Shown: positions 7,562 to 15,519, numbered from the stretch's first letter. The stretch: DNA of 32,180 nucleotides from Sedimentisphaerales bacterium (GCA_028282905.1 JANQGW010000216.1:1-32180), one strand, 5' to 3'. Notes: generated by a model not told the origin, from the sequence alone. Program-made: numbers and translations.

Positions 7562-8551
7562 TTATACGCCGGATTCAGTGGAGGCGGTATTGCCGGTACC
7601 GCTGACGTTGGCAGCTCCAAGCCTGCGGGAACGTCCCATGAGAATTTTCGCAACTACCGGGAAGTGATCGGACGGATAGCGGCCGTCATAGGAACGCCGG
7701 TCGATCTGGACATCCAGCGGAATCAGGGTTTCGCACAGTGACAGGTGGTCGATCTTCGGGCCGGAGATGCGGCCTTTAAAACCGTGACGGGTACCAATGT
7801 CCGGCTCGCGAAAATGCACCGACGCCCAGGCGTCCCGCATCCGCGGATACGGCGTCCGATTGGTCACGTTCCGCAGATAGACCATCGCGGGATTATTGAC
7901 TTCCATATTGAAATCGCCCATCACAATGAATGGATCTTTCTTTTTGCGTTGGGCAATATGCACCGCCAGCAAACGAACGCTATTATCACGCGAACGCTGG
8001 GACAGGTTGTCCATATGCACATTATAGACATACAGGCCGGTTTGCGTGCTCTTGTCGATCAGGTGAACCCAACTGCAAATACGGGGAAACAACGCCCCCC
8101 AGCTCTTAGAACCAGGGTCATTTGGAGTCGTCGAAAACCAAAAAGTGCCGGAATCGGTCATGACGTACCGATCCTTGCGGAAAAAGATCGGGCAGCTTTC
8201 ACCCCGCTGACGACCGTTACTTCGTCCGACACCGTAGCGGTTGTACTGCGGCAGTGCCTGCTGGATCAGCCCCAATTGGGAGAACTTGGCCTCCTGCAGA
8301 CCGATAACATCGGCGGCATGATGCTTGATCGTGTCGATAACCATATTTTTCCGTGACGACCAGCGGTTTCTCCCGTCAATAAACGTCTTCGTGCGGATGT
8401 TAAAGGTCATCGCTTTGAGGACACTCGGCTGCGTCGTTGAAAACTGAACGGGACGGTACACCGCCGGCTGATATGATGAGCAACCGGACAATATTACTGC
8501 CACTATTACACAGGCGAGGATACAACTTTTTCTTACTGTCAATCGAAACAT
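7562..8551 (-). CDS. Endonuclease/exonuclease/phosphatase (EEP)-family lipoprotein
   Basis: A 329-residue metal-dependent phosphodiesterase/phosphatase-fold protein anchored by a lipoprotein signal (MFRLTVRKSCILACVIVAVI, lipobox LSGC). The EEP motifs appear in order: MTFNIRT, GLQEAKF with the metal-binding Glu, NVHMDN, MGDFNME, KIDHLSL and SDHFPVVA with the catalytic His. Homologues act on nucleic acids, phosphoinositides, sphingomyelin or other phosphodiesters, and the substrate cannot be told here. An envelope location argues for an extracellular substrate. I chose the ATG at 8551, preceded by GGGAAG and starting the signal peptide properly, over the 28-residue longer frame. It is convergent with the lipoprotein at 6766-7431 and monocistronic as far as can be seen. 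Confidence 0.85.
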   Translation of the reverse strand: MFRLTVRKSCILACVIVAVILSGCSSYQPAVYRPVQFSTTQPSVLKAMTFNIRTKTFIDGRNRWSSRKNMVIDTIKHHAADVIGLQEAKFSQLGLIQQALPQYNRYGVGRSNGRQRGESCPIFFRKDRYVMTDSGTFWFSTTPNDPGSKSWGALFPRICSWVHLIDKSTQTGLYVYNVHMDNLSQRSRDNSVRLLAVHIAQRKKKDPFIVMGDFNMEVNNPAMVYLRNVTNRTPYPRMRDAWASVHFREPDIGTRHGFKGRISGPKIDHLSLCETLIPLDVQIDRRSYDGRYPSDHFPVVAKILMGRSRRLGAANVSGTGNTASTESGV

Positions 8552-8929
8552 AGACTTCCCACACAATATAATTACGAATGATACAAGTGAATCATCAAAC
8601 AGATAGCTCGTCAATGTTTGGTAAACTCTCCCCATGTAAGAACGGTAAATGGTAGGGAAATACTTTAGAAAATCAATGAAAAAAATATAATCCTAACAGA
8701 TGTAGTCTGTGGGTTTGACGCAACAAATTGCATTGTCGATATACCCCCAAAATAAACGTAATTTCGATGGTATGGCGTTTATCCGAAAAACTATCTAAAA
8801 CTTCACTTGAAAACTCTTTCATAAATAAGGTTTTTTAGGTTAATATGCCGGTTCTGCGATTAATGAATCTTGTTTAGAATATTCGGAGATACCAGAGCCA
8901 TTCTATTAAAAACGTGTTTGGAAGCAAAA
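8552..8929. other. Intergenic region between divergent EEP and lipoprotein genes
   Basis: 378 bases, A/T-rich, with no convincing gene. It must hold both promoters, but I found no pair of good hexamers. The best partial matches are TTGACG at about 8719 with a TATA-like box on the plus strand, and TAGAAT at 8875-8880. A TTG-started extension of the downstream gene into this region lacks a ribosome site and is not supported. Confidence 0.5.
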
Positions 8930-10021
8930 ATGACAGATTTGCAAAAAAAACTATACCAAGTTAAAAAAATATCTCTCAGCTTTGTCCTGTTCTCGACTTT
9001 TCTTGTCATTTTGAGCGGATGTCAATCTCCTAAAAAACCCCGGCTTCGGGTGGGGGCTTATTTCGGGGCGCCAACGGGAATGCCGTTTCCTGAGCCGGAC
9101 AAGATCGGCAGCCATCGCTTTGTGAAAAGCTCGCGTGAGAAAAACGGCATGGTTTACACCTGCAGAGCCGGCTTTATTGATATCGGACATGTACGAGAAG
9201 CCGCCGATCGCGCCGCCTACGTCCAATCGGAATGCTATCGTAACATTATGGAGAACCAAAAGCATTTTTCCTACCAAGTCATTGAACCGTCCCACTATCA
9301 TGTCACGCTGACATATCCGGATGACTGGTCGATGTGGGACAACGACGACCAAAAGGAGATTGCCCGCGAGGTTTCAATTCAGATGGGGCAGTCTTTTGCG
9401 CATACCAGCTTAATCTGGCATGAAATGCTGACATGGTTCGGCTTTTCGTCGATGGGAATTTTCCCAGAAAATATCTCCTCTTTTTCATGGGAAGACCCGT
9501 ATTCGGATTTGCTGGGGACGCAATTAGCGGCACAGGCGATGCGGGACAATCAGAAGCGGTTTGACGACGCGATGACAGAACTGATTGGGCAAACGCTCGA
9601 AACACTGGAGGTTCAACCGGCCGCGGTAGCCCGGCGAGCCGCTAAGCGAGTCGGAGGTGAGTGGTTTACCGGTGGTTTTTACTTTTTTGTGGATATGAAG
9701 AAACGCAACTTTGATGTGGGCCTGGATGACGGGCAGGTGACGCCGTGGCTGGTGCCGGGGATTTGTCCGGACGCTGAGCCGCTGCCGTGTCTGAAGCCAA
9801 ACCTGGAAATTCTGACCGAACATGGATTTGAGGTCACACTTGAAATTCGACCGATTGAAACGGAAAAGGCAAAAATATACCGCATTCTTAAACTGGACGG
9901 AAATCAAACCATCCAGCCGGCGGTTCACTTTCCTGTTCTGCTGGAGGCTATTATAAAACAAGCCGTTGAAACTTACGGCCCTGATGTTCAAAAACCAACC
10001 TTGAAAGAATTTCCCCTCTAA
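8930..10021 (+). CDS. Lipoprotein, possibly DUF4056-like
   Basis: A 363-residue lipoprotein. MTDLQKKLYQVKKISLSFVL and the lipobox ILSGC form the signal, and GGAAG before ATG 8930 supports this start. The mature protein contains YTCRAGFIDIGHVREAADR, PSHYHVTLTYPDDW, TSLIWHEMLTWFG and SFSWEDPYSDLLGT. I associate these with the uncharacterised DUF4056 family from memory, without a search. The conserved H-E in IWHEMLTWF and several conserved His and Asp residues would suit a metal site, but no catalytic role is known. The C-terminal third is rich in acidic and aromatic residues. It lies between the EEP and second pseudopilin genes. Function unknown. Confidence 0.78.
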   Translation: MTDLQKKLYQVKKISLSFVLFSTFLVILSGCQSPKKPRLRVGAYFGAPTGMPFPEPDKIGSHRFVKSSREKNGMVYTCRAGFIDIGHVREAADRAAYVQSECYRNIMENQKHFSYQVIEPSHYHVTLTYPDDWSMWDNDDQKEIAREVSIQMGQSFAHTSLIWHEMLTWFGFSSMGIFPENISSFSWEDPYSDLLGTQLAAQAMRDNQKRFDDAMTELIGQTLETLEVQPAAVARRAAKRVGGEWFTGGFYFFVDMKKRNFDVGLDDGQVTPWLVPGICPDAEPLPCLKPNLEILTEHGFEVTLEIRPIETEKAKIYRILKLDGNQTIQPAVHFPVLLEAIIKQAVETYGPDVQKPTLKEFPL

Positions 10022-10143
10022 TCACCATTTCGGAGTTACACCACTTCAAATTGTCAGTTTGGGAAAAATACTGAACCCCAAAAGCCCTTTTTACGTAGAA
10101 TACGGGTTAATCGGGTTTTATTTCAAGGAAAGGTTTTCCCGAG

Positions 10144-10989
10144 ATGAAAAGAAAATTCCCCAGAAGGCTCCACCGAGGCTTCACTCTCATCGAGCTGCTC
10201 GTGGTTGTGGCTATTATCGCCCTGCTGCTGGCTGTTGTTCTTCCCTCCCTTAAAAAGGCCAAGCAAGCGGCCAAAAGTGTGGTCTGCAAGAGCAACTTGA
10301 GGCAATGGAGTATCATCTTTAACATGTATACTCAGGATTATGACCAGAAATTTCAAGCGGGCTGGGGACTAAGCAGCCCTAACAGCAACTGGTGGATGGA
10401 TGCGGCCGTTGTTTATTACGACAATATCGATGAAATCCGCTTTTGCCCAACAGCCACTAAAACCCGACTTATGCCGGACGGCGTGACGCCGGGGCCAGGT
10501 AACGGGAAGCGGCCATTTATGGCGTGGGGGCATCTTCCGAATTTTTTCAACCCGGAGACTGACAGTGGCAGCTATGGAATTAATGGCTGGCTTGAAGACA
10601 GTAAAATTGCAACCGGTGAACGCGCCGAATATTTCTGGCGGAAAATGACCAATGTTATTAATGCCGGTAACGTGCCGATCTTGACGGACGCTCAGTGGAT
10701 CGACGCCTGGCCGAATTCGAATGACGGCCCGCCGCGAACCGAAAATGAGAGCTGGCAGAACACTCAAAATAATGTGGGCGGCAGCCATATGGGACGCATC
10801 TTACAAAACCGCCACGACAAACGGCAGAACGTGGTCTTTGTCGATGGGGCCGCCGATACAGTCGGTTTAAAACAGATGTGGACGCTCAAGTGGCATCGGG
10901 AATACAACACCGGCAATCAATGGACACTGGCCGGAGGCGTGACAAAAAACGACTGGCCGGAGTGGATTGCGGGTTTTCAGGATTATTAA
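10144..10989 (+). CDS. Prepilin-type protein with H-X9-DG C-terminal motif (second paralogue)
   Basis: A 281-residue relative of the protein at 5877-6656. A 12-residue basic leader ends HRG, followed by FTLIELLVVVAIIALLLAVV. The prepilin cleavage site is canonical (Gly -1, Phe +1, Glu +5). CKSNLRQWS follows the helix. Near the end RHDKRQNVVFVDG fits His, nine residues, Asp-Gly, and then comes LKQMWTLKWHREYNTGN, nearly the same as in the first copy. AGGAAAGG lies upstream of the ATG. Proteins of this type probably assemble in, or are processed with, a type II secretion/type IV pilus-like system. No assembly genes are in the window. The two copies differ most in the central domain, which suggests different partners. 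Confidence 0.88.
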   Translation: MKRKFPRRLHRGFTLIELLVVVAIIALLLAVVLPSLKKAKQAAKSVVCKSNLRQWSIIFNMYTQDYDQKFQAGWGLSSPNSNWWMDAAVVYYDNIDEIRFCPTATKTRLMPDGVTPGPGNGKRPFMAWGHLPNFFNPETDSGSYGINGWLEDSKIATGERAEYFWRKMTNVINAGNVPILTDAQWIDAWPNSNDGPPRTENESWQNTQNNVGGSHMGRILQNRHDKRQNVVFVDGAADTVGLKQMWTLKWHREYNTGNQWTLAGGVTKNDWPEWIAGFQDY

Positions 10990-11096
10990 GCAAAGGTGAT
11001 GTGATTTGAGCTAAGCCGACCCAAAGGATAGCATACCATTTTCACAACGAATACTTATGACATACTACAATCTCTCACTCTATTTATATTATTCTC

Positions 11097-11127
11097 GAGG
11101 TGTGACTTTGCAGGCATATCTCACCTC
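11097..11127 (+). promoter_or_regulatory. Inverted repeat in the leader region of the zinc transporter gene
   Basis: GAGGTGTGA (11097-11105) and TCTCACCTC (11119-11127) pair with one mismatch around a 13-base loop, about 100 bases before the transporter start. It could be an operator, or a hairpin terminating transcription from the pseudopilin gene; no run of T follows. Confidence 0.35.
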
Positions 11128-11228
11128 TCTCTCTTTCGAACAGGGAAAGAATCAAGTATTTTATCGACAAGTGTTTTAGGGAACGGTAAAATGGCAACTA
11201 CAAATACGGATTATATGGAAGGTTAGCG

Positions 11229-12053
11229 ATGGATATCAGTACAGGTGATTTTCTGTTTGCGTTTGGATTGACGCTGTTTGCGGGATTGAGTACCGGGATT
11301 GGCAGTGCGTTGGCATTTTTTGCCAAGCGGACAAATACGAAATTCCTGTCTTTGGCTTTGGGCTTCTCGGCGGGGGTGATGATCTATGTTTCCATGATCG
11401 AAATCTTCCAGAAAGCCAACACTGCCCTGTGCGAAGCCATGGGAGATCAAAAAGGCTACTATATCACCACCGCGGCCTTCTTCGGCGGCATCCTCTTTAT
11501 CGCCCTGATCGATAAGCTGGTGCCCTCTTTTGAAAATCCGCATGAAATCCATAAAAGTGAAGAAATGCGTGACCCAAATCCGAAACAGCACATGCACAAC
11601 CATAAACTGTACCGAATGGGCATCTTCTCGGCATTGGCCATCGCCATTCACAACTTCCCCGAAGGGCTGGCAACCTTTGCCAGTGCTCTGAAAGACCCGA
11701 CACTGGGTATTGCCATCGCCGTGGCGATTGCTATTCATAATATTCCCGAAGGCATCGCGGTATCGGTGCCGATTTATTACGCTACCGGCAGCCGCAAGAA
11801 AGCCTTTTACTATTCGTTTCTGTCGGGTGTGTCCGAACCGGTCGGTGCATTGATCGGCGGCCTGCTGCTGATGAAATACTTCAATGATACGGTTTTCGGT
11901 ATTTTGTTTGCCTCGGTCGCGGGGATTATGGTGTTTATCTCACTGGATGAGCTACTTCCGGCGGCGCGTGAATACGGTGAGCATCATTTGTCGATTTATG
12001 GCCTGCTGGCAGGTATGCTGGTGATGGCGCTGAGTTTGACGCTGTTTGTCTAA
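11229..12053 (+). CDS. zupT: ZIP-family metal transporter, ZupT-like
   Basis: A 274-residue inner-membrane divalent metal importer (zinc, possibly also iron or manganese). About eight hydrophobic segments are visible. The two metal-binding signatures of ZIP transporters are intact: HNFPEG in the fourth and HNIPEG in the fifth transmembrane segment. A charged, His-containing loop ([20 protein letters not shown]) separates segments three and four, as expected. The length matches bacterial ZupT. GGAAGG six bases before ATG 11229 supports the start. It stands alone, with a clear terminator behind it. No Zur or MntR box was recognised. Confidence 0.93.
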   Translation: MDISTGDFLFAFGLTLFAGLSTGIGSALAFFAKRTNTKFLSLALGFSAGVMIYVSMIEIFQKANTALCEAMGDQKGYYITTAAFFGGILFIALIDKLVPSFENPHEIHKSEEMRDPNPKQHMHNHKLYRMGIFSALAIAIHNFPEGLATFASALKDPTLGIAIAVAIAIHNIPEGIAVSVPIYYATGSRKKAFYYSFLSGVSEPVGALIGGLLLMKYFNDTVFGILFASVAGIMVFISLDELLPAAREYGEHHLSIYGLLAGMLVMALSLTLFV

Positions 12054-12057
12054 TTCC

Positions 12058-12080
12058 CCTGCCTTGAGGCAGGTACTTTT
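12058..12080 (+). terminator. Rho-independent terminator of the ZIP transporter gene
   Basis: CCTGCC-TTGA-GGCAGG forms a six-pair G/C-rich stem with a four-base loop five bases after the stop, followed by TACTTTT. Confidence 0.75.
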
Positions 12081-12142
12081 ACCATGAAGAGCATGAAGAA
12101 AAGATTTATTTTATACTTCATGGTCTTCATGTGCTTCATGGT
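12081..12142. repeat. Inverted and tandem CATGAAG repeat between convergent genes
   Basis: The left arm (12081-12100) has CATGAAGAG followed by CATGAAGAA. The right arm (12114-12142) has TTCATGGTC, TTCATGTGC and TTCATGGT. The arms are reverse complements over about 18 bases with a few mismatches, and both show a nine-base period. It lies between the ends of the ZIP transporter and the phosphoesterase operon, and could serve as a fold-back terminator for the latter. It has the look of a dispersed intergenic palindrome. Confidence 0.6.
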
Positions 12143-12155
12143 TTAATCCTCCGTA

Positions 12156-12830
12156 TTATACCTGGAAGAAATTTGGGTGGGCTGTTTTTCCCTGAATTTC
12201 AATGGTAGCGTAGCAGCCCTGTCTTAAGGGGCCGGGGTTGATGAGTGTGGTTGGGCCGATGGTATCGGTGCCGGGCAATTCATGGAGATGGCCTGAAACG
12301 GCCAGAATTGGCCCGTAGTCTTCGATAAACCGGCGAATGGCCCGGCTGCCTGCGTGACGGCCGGAAGCGACGTTGTCCAATCGCGTGCCATAAGCGGGCT
12401 GATGAGTCACCAGAACCAATCTGCTTGTATCGGTAAAGCCTGAAACCGCGTTTTCCAGCGTGTCCTGAAATGCTAATTCACCGGTTTCGTTGGGCGTAGC
12501 TCCGCCGCAGGGTAATGAACCGCCCACCCCGACAAATCGCAGGCCGTTTGACTCGATGCCGGTGCCGTGCAGGCTGCTGCCGCGGGCGACCAAGACCTCA
12601 TTAACACCGGACGGATCACAGTTGCCGGGAACTGCTAAAATGGGCTTGCCAAAATGCTCAAAGGCCGAAAGAACCGTCTGGGCCTGAGTACGTCCGCCAA
12701 AATTGGTAATATCGCCGGCGATCACAACCGCGTCGCAGCTGGTGATCGCGTCGGCGATATTCGCAATATGGTCAACATACCCGTGAATGTCGGCTAATGC
12801 CAGTAACTTCATTGATGTGATGTCTTTCAT
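12156..12830 (-). CDS. Metallophosphoesterase (calcineurin-like)
   Basis: A 224-residue dinuclear-metal phosphoesterase with the family motifs in order: ALADIHG (D-x-H), VIAGDITNFGG (G-D), VPGNCD (G-N-C-D in place of the common G-N-H-D/E), VLVTHQPAYG (H) and VSGHLHE (G-H-x-H). No signal peptide, so it is cytoplasmic. The subgroup resembles small YfcE/MJ0936-like or Icc-related proteins, and the substrate is unknown. It is last in the perR operon, 25 bases behind rubrerythrin, which suggests coexpression under peroxide stress. The start may be ATG 12830 or the in-frame ATG at 12812 (MKLLALADIHG). Confidence 0.88.
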   Translation of the reverse strand: MKDITSMKLLALADIHGYVDHIANIADAITSCDAVVIAGDITNFGGRTQAQTVLSAFEHFGKPILAVPGNCDPSGVNEVLVARGSSLHGTGIESNGLRFVGVGGSLPCGGATPNETGELAFQDTLENAVSGFTDTSRLVLVTHQPAYGTRLDNVASGRHAGSRAIRRFIEDYGPILAVSGHLHELPGTDTIGPTTLINPGPLRQGCYATIEIQGKTAHPNFFQV

Positions 12831-12855
12831 ATTCTCTCTTGACTATTCTTAGCTG

Positions 12856-13356
12856 CTAAACAACTTCGGAAAACTTTTCACCGGGCACATTGCAGATCGG
12901 GCATTTTTCCGGTGCCTGACCATAAACGGTATTCCCGCAGACCGGACACACATAAATCTTTTGAGCGGGCAAATCCGAACCGGCTTCAACAGCCTTGAGC
13001 GCTTCGGTGTAGAGATTATGGTGAATCTCTTCTACCGCCAGTGCATTTTTGAATGAAAAGATCGCCGGTTTCTGATCCTCTTTTTCAGCCTCAGCCAGAA
13101 ACTCCGGATACATGGATTTGAACTCATGCGCTTCGCCGGCAACCGCTTCCTTGAGGTTGGACGCTGTATCGTTAATCCCTCCCATGACCCGCAGATGGGC
13201 GTGAGCATGAATGGTCTCAGCGTCTGCAGCGGCTCGGAACAACTTGGCGACCTGCGGGAAACCGTCTTCTTCCGCTTTTTTTGCAAAGGCCAGATATTTG
13301 CGATTTGCCTGGCTCTCACCGGCAAAAGCAGCTTGTAGATTTTCATTCGTTGACAT
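12856..13356 (-). CDS. rbr: Rubrerythrin
   Basis: Rubrerythrin reduces hydrogen peroxide in the cytoplasm of anaerobes with electrons from rubredoxin. This 166-residue protein has the standard layout. Residues about 1-130 are a four-helix diiron domain with metal ligands in AGESQANRKY (E14), AAADAETIHAHAH, VAGEAHEF and AVEEIHHNLY. Residues about 133-166 are a C-terminal rubredoxin-like domain with two Cys-x2-Cys pairs (YVCPVCG and KCPICN). The length is slightly short of the classical form of about 190, as in many anaerobe versions. It lies 17 bases behind the rubredoxin-GltS fusion, its probable electron-supplying neighbour, in the perR operon. Confidence 0.96.
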   Translation of the reverse strand: MSTNENLQAAFAGESQANRKYLAFAKKAEEDGFPQVAKLFRAAADAETIHAHAHLRVMGGINDTASNLKEAVAGEAHEFKSMYPEFLAEAEKEDQKPAIFSFKNALAVEEIHHNLYTEALKAVEAGSDLPAQKIYVCPVCGNTVYGQAPEKCPICNVPGEKFSEVV

Positions 13357-13373
13357 CGTAATACATTCCTTTC

Positions 13374-14789
13374 TTAAACATGTTTAATTGATGTATGGTT
13401 TGAAATTTCTGAATTCGTCGTACATAAATCCTGAACCCCCAGATCGTGGAGATCCGCCTTTCCGGTCAGACGCGCGAAATCGGCCATTTCTCCGGTCGAA
13501 ATACGCAGGAAGTTTTCCAGCCGCTGTGTGGACTTGTCCACATCCAAACGACTGCGTAAATCCGGATCCTGTGTGGTAATGCCCACCGGACAGTTGCCCG
13601 TATGACAAATCCGGTATTGCTGGCATCCGATCGCCATCAGCGCCGACGTTGCCAAGGCTACGACATCGGCCCCCAACGCTATCGCCTTAGCAAAATCGCT
13701 GCTAATCCGAAGCCCTCCAGTAATCACCAGCGTGACATCGGACGCACCAAATTTGTCCATTGCCTGCCGTGCCCGCCACAGGGCAAAGATTGTGGGCATT
13801 GAAGTCGCGGCCTTCACCACTTTCAGCGCTGCTCCGGTTGCACCGGCACGCCCGTCCACGGTGATAAAATCCGGCCCGGCTGAGAGAGCGACCTTGATGT
13901 CATCTTCAATGTGTCCGGCGGCGATTTTAATCCCAACCGGCTTGCCTTCGGTTTTATCCCGAAGTTGTTCAACCGTTTTTTTCAGGTCATCGGGGGTTTT
14001 GATATCGGGAAATCGAGCGGGACTGATGATATCCTTTCCTTCGGGCCTGTTACGTACCCGGGCAACATCCGGGGTTACTTTTTTCGCGGGCAAATGCCCT
14101 CCCATTCCCGGTTTGGCGGACTGGCCGATCTTGATTTCCACGGCATCGACTTGTTGCAGATATTCATCGGTCACGCTGTATTTATTCGGCACATATTCGA
14201 AGATATATTTATAGGCCGGGGACAACTCCTCCGGCAGTATCCCCCCTTCACCGGAACAGATCGCCGTTCGGGCAGCGGCACTGCCCTGCGCCAGAGCCAT
14301 TTTCGCCTCTTTGGACAAGGCTCCGAATGACATGTGCGAAATCATTAACGGGGTTTCTATGACTAAGGGAGATTGGGCTTTCGGGCCAATGACCGTTTGG
14401 GTGTTGACCGGTTCATCTTCGTTCAGGGGCAGCCGGGCTAATTGGGCACCGGAAATCAACAGCTCCTCCCACGAGATGGTCGGCATTTGCGTTCGCATCG
14501 GCTCAATGAGCGACTGACCACTTTCGGCAACCTTGTGAATAAGACTCATGTGAGTCTCCAGGGCATCGGTCGGTCGATTCCAGCGCTTCAGATATGCCTC
14601 ATCACCGATCCCCATCGACTCGGGCGTAGGAATCTCCTCGGCATCCGTTTGCTGGTGAACCATTACAAACGCATCCTTGGAAGAACCGCACACCGGACAG
14701 ATCCAATCATCCGGCAGATCAGCCCATGCCACGGCCTCCTTGTCTTTATCATAAACATAAGCGCAAAGTCCACATTGATAGACAGCCAT
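13374..14789 (-). CDS. Rubredoxin fused to glutamate synthase FMN-binding domain
   Basis: A 471-residue two-part protein. Residues 1-45 are a short rubredoxin with Fe(Cys)4 ligands C6-x2-C9 and C31-x2-C34; the segment between the pairs is about ten residues shorter than in classical rubredoxin. Residues about 85-450 match the FMN/iron-sulfur barrel of glutamate synthase (archaeal-type GltB). They include SHMSFGALS, SGEGG, IKIGQSAKPGMGGHLPAKK, FITVDGRAGATGAA and, near the end, GCQQYRICHTGNCPVGI, whose C-x5-C-x4-C are 3Fe-4S ligands. No glutaminase domain is present. The start is the second of two adjacent ATGs (14789), because GAGAGG is six bases before it. The perR stop touches the first ATG, so translation is coupled. 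Likely a flavin-to-rubredoxin electron carrier for rubrerythrin rather than a true glutamate synthase; that role is inference. Confidence 0.9.
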   Translation of the reverse strand: MAVYQCGLCAYVYDKDKEAVAWADLPDDWICPVCGSSKDAFVMVHQQTDAEEIPTPESMGIGDEAYLKRWNRPTDALETHMSLIHKVAESGQSLIEPMRTQMPTISWEELLISGAQLARLPLNEDEPVNTQTVIGPKAQSPLVIETPLMISHMSFGALSKEAKMALAQGSAAARTAICSGEGGILPEELSPAYKYIFEYVPNKYSVTDEYLQQVDAVEIKIGQSAKPGMGGHLPAKKVTPDVARVRNRPEGKDIISPARFPDIKTPDDLKKTVEQLRDKTEGKPVGIKIAAGHIEDDIKVALSAGPDFITVDGRAGATGAALKVVKAATSMPTIFALWRARQAMDKFGASDVTLVITGGLRISSDFAKAIALGADVVALATSALMAIGCQQYRICHTGNCPVGITTQDPDLRSRLDVDKSTQRLENFLRISTGEMADFARLTGKADLHDLGVQDLCTTNSEISNHTSIKHV

Positions 14790-14792
14790 CAT

Positions 14793-15248
14793 TCACCTCT
14801 CTTTGGTCTGCGACTGTTGACATCGTTTACACCGTCCCTCAATCGTAACACGTACACGGCAATCATCAAAATTACTTTGGATACTGCCGGGAATTTCCAA
14901 CTGATCGTAATTCGGGGCATCAAAATCCAAAATTTTCTGACACTGGGTGCAGCGTGCGTGGTGGTGAGGCGTCTGGTTCGGGTCATATCGCCGGGATAAT
15001 GAAAAACCCTCTACGATTCCTACCAGCCCTATCTCATGAAAAGTGGCCAGGGTTCGATACACGGTATCGAGTGAAATGTCGGGATATTTCGCTCGAACAC
15101 GTGACAGCAGCATCTCCGGTGTCGGATGATCCGAAGCGGCCATAAGTTCTTCATAAATCAATACACGCTTTGGGGTCACCCGGAGTCCATGCTTTTGGCA
15201 GTGTTGGCGAAGGGAAAACAGAACTTTTTTTTCTTTTTCAGCTTTCAT
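14793..15248 (-). CDS. perR: Peroxide-responsive Fur-family repressor PerR
   Basis: A 151-residue Fur-family metalloregulator. A gapless offset of four aligns every Bacillus subtilis PerR metal ligand. The regulatory site is H41, D89, H95, H97 and D108 (PerR H37, D85, H91, H93, D104). The structural zinc cysteines are C100, C103, C140 and C143 (C96, C99, C136, C139). D108 is the PerR-type Asp where Fur has Glu. The winged-helix domain is residues about 10-85 (LRVTPKRVLIYEEL, DISLDTVYRTLATFHEIGLV). PerR with bound iron senses peroxide by oxidation of the site histidines and leaves DNA. It heads the operon perR, rubredoxin-GltS, rubrerythrin, phosphoesterase, and should repress it. Confidence 0.93.
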   Translation of the reverse strand: MKAEKEKKVLFSLRQHCQKHGLRVTPKRVLIYEELMAASDHPTPEMLLSRVRAKYPDISLDTVYRTLATFHEIGLVGIVEGFSLSRRYDPNQTPHHHARCTQCQKILDFDAPNYDQLEIPGSIQSNFDDCRVRVTIEGRCKRCQQSQTKER

Positions 15249-15266
15249 GACATGCTCACCGACCTC

Positions 15267-15295
15267 ATTATTTGCGAATCATTCTTATTTGGCAA
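15267..15295 (-). promoter_or_regulatory. Promoter of the perR operon
   Basis: Minus strand: TTGCCA (15290-15295), 17-base spacer, AATAAT (15267-15272); each hexamer has one mismatch. The start would lie near 15260, only about 12 bases before the ATG at 15248, so the leader is very short. The spacer itself (AAATAAGAATGATTC) is a weak match to Fur-family boxes. Confidence 0.6.
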
Positions 15296-15312
15296 GTTTT
15301 AATTCCTGTTAT

Positions 15313-15327
15313 ATGTAAGAATTATAA
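15313..15327. promoter_or_regulatory. Candidate Per box upstream of perR
   Basis: ATGTAAGAATTATAA matches the Bacillus Per box TTATAATNATTATAA at 11 of 14 defined positions and lies about 18 bases upstream of the perR -35 element. That is a plausible autoregulatory site. The consensus comes from a distant phylum. Confidence 0.4.
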
Positions 15328-15412
15328 AAAATGTCTAAAACATGGGAATTCGACCCAATAATAGCTGTTTTCGTGCTAAGCGACCGTCACTAAAGGACAT
15401 ACCACCAGATAC

Positions 15413-15469
15413 CCACCGGTCGTTTCAATCAGAAAGCCGGTGGACATTACAGGATAAATCCGTTATACT
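15413..15469 (+). promoter_or_regulatory. DAHP synthase promoter with inverted repeat over the -35 element
   Basis: TGGACA (15441-15446), 17-base spacer, TATACT (15464-15469); each hexamer has one mismatch to consensus. The perfect inverted repeat CCACCGG (15413-15419) / CCGGTGG (15437-15443) overlaps the -35 hexamer and lies upstream of the transcript, so it is an operator candidate rather than an attenuator. Leader about 44 bases. Confidence 0.55.
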
Positions 15470-15519
15470 TCCGGCAATAATCCAGTGAAGTTAACCGTTT
15501 ATCAGTAAGGGAAGAGATA

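Noticed and set aside
8870..8929. An N-terminal extension of the 363-residue lipoprotein starting at TTG
   Set aside because: It would put 20 residues before the lipoprotein signal and has no ribosome site, whereas ATG 8930 has GGAAG.
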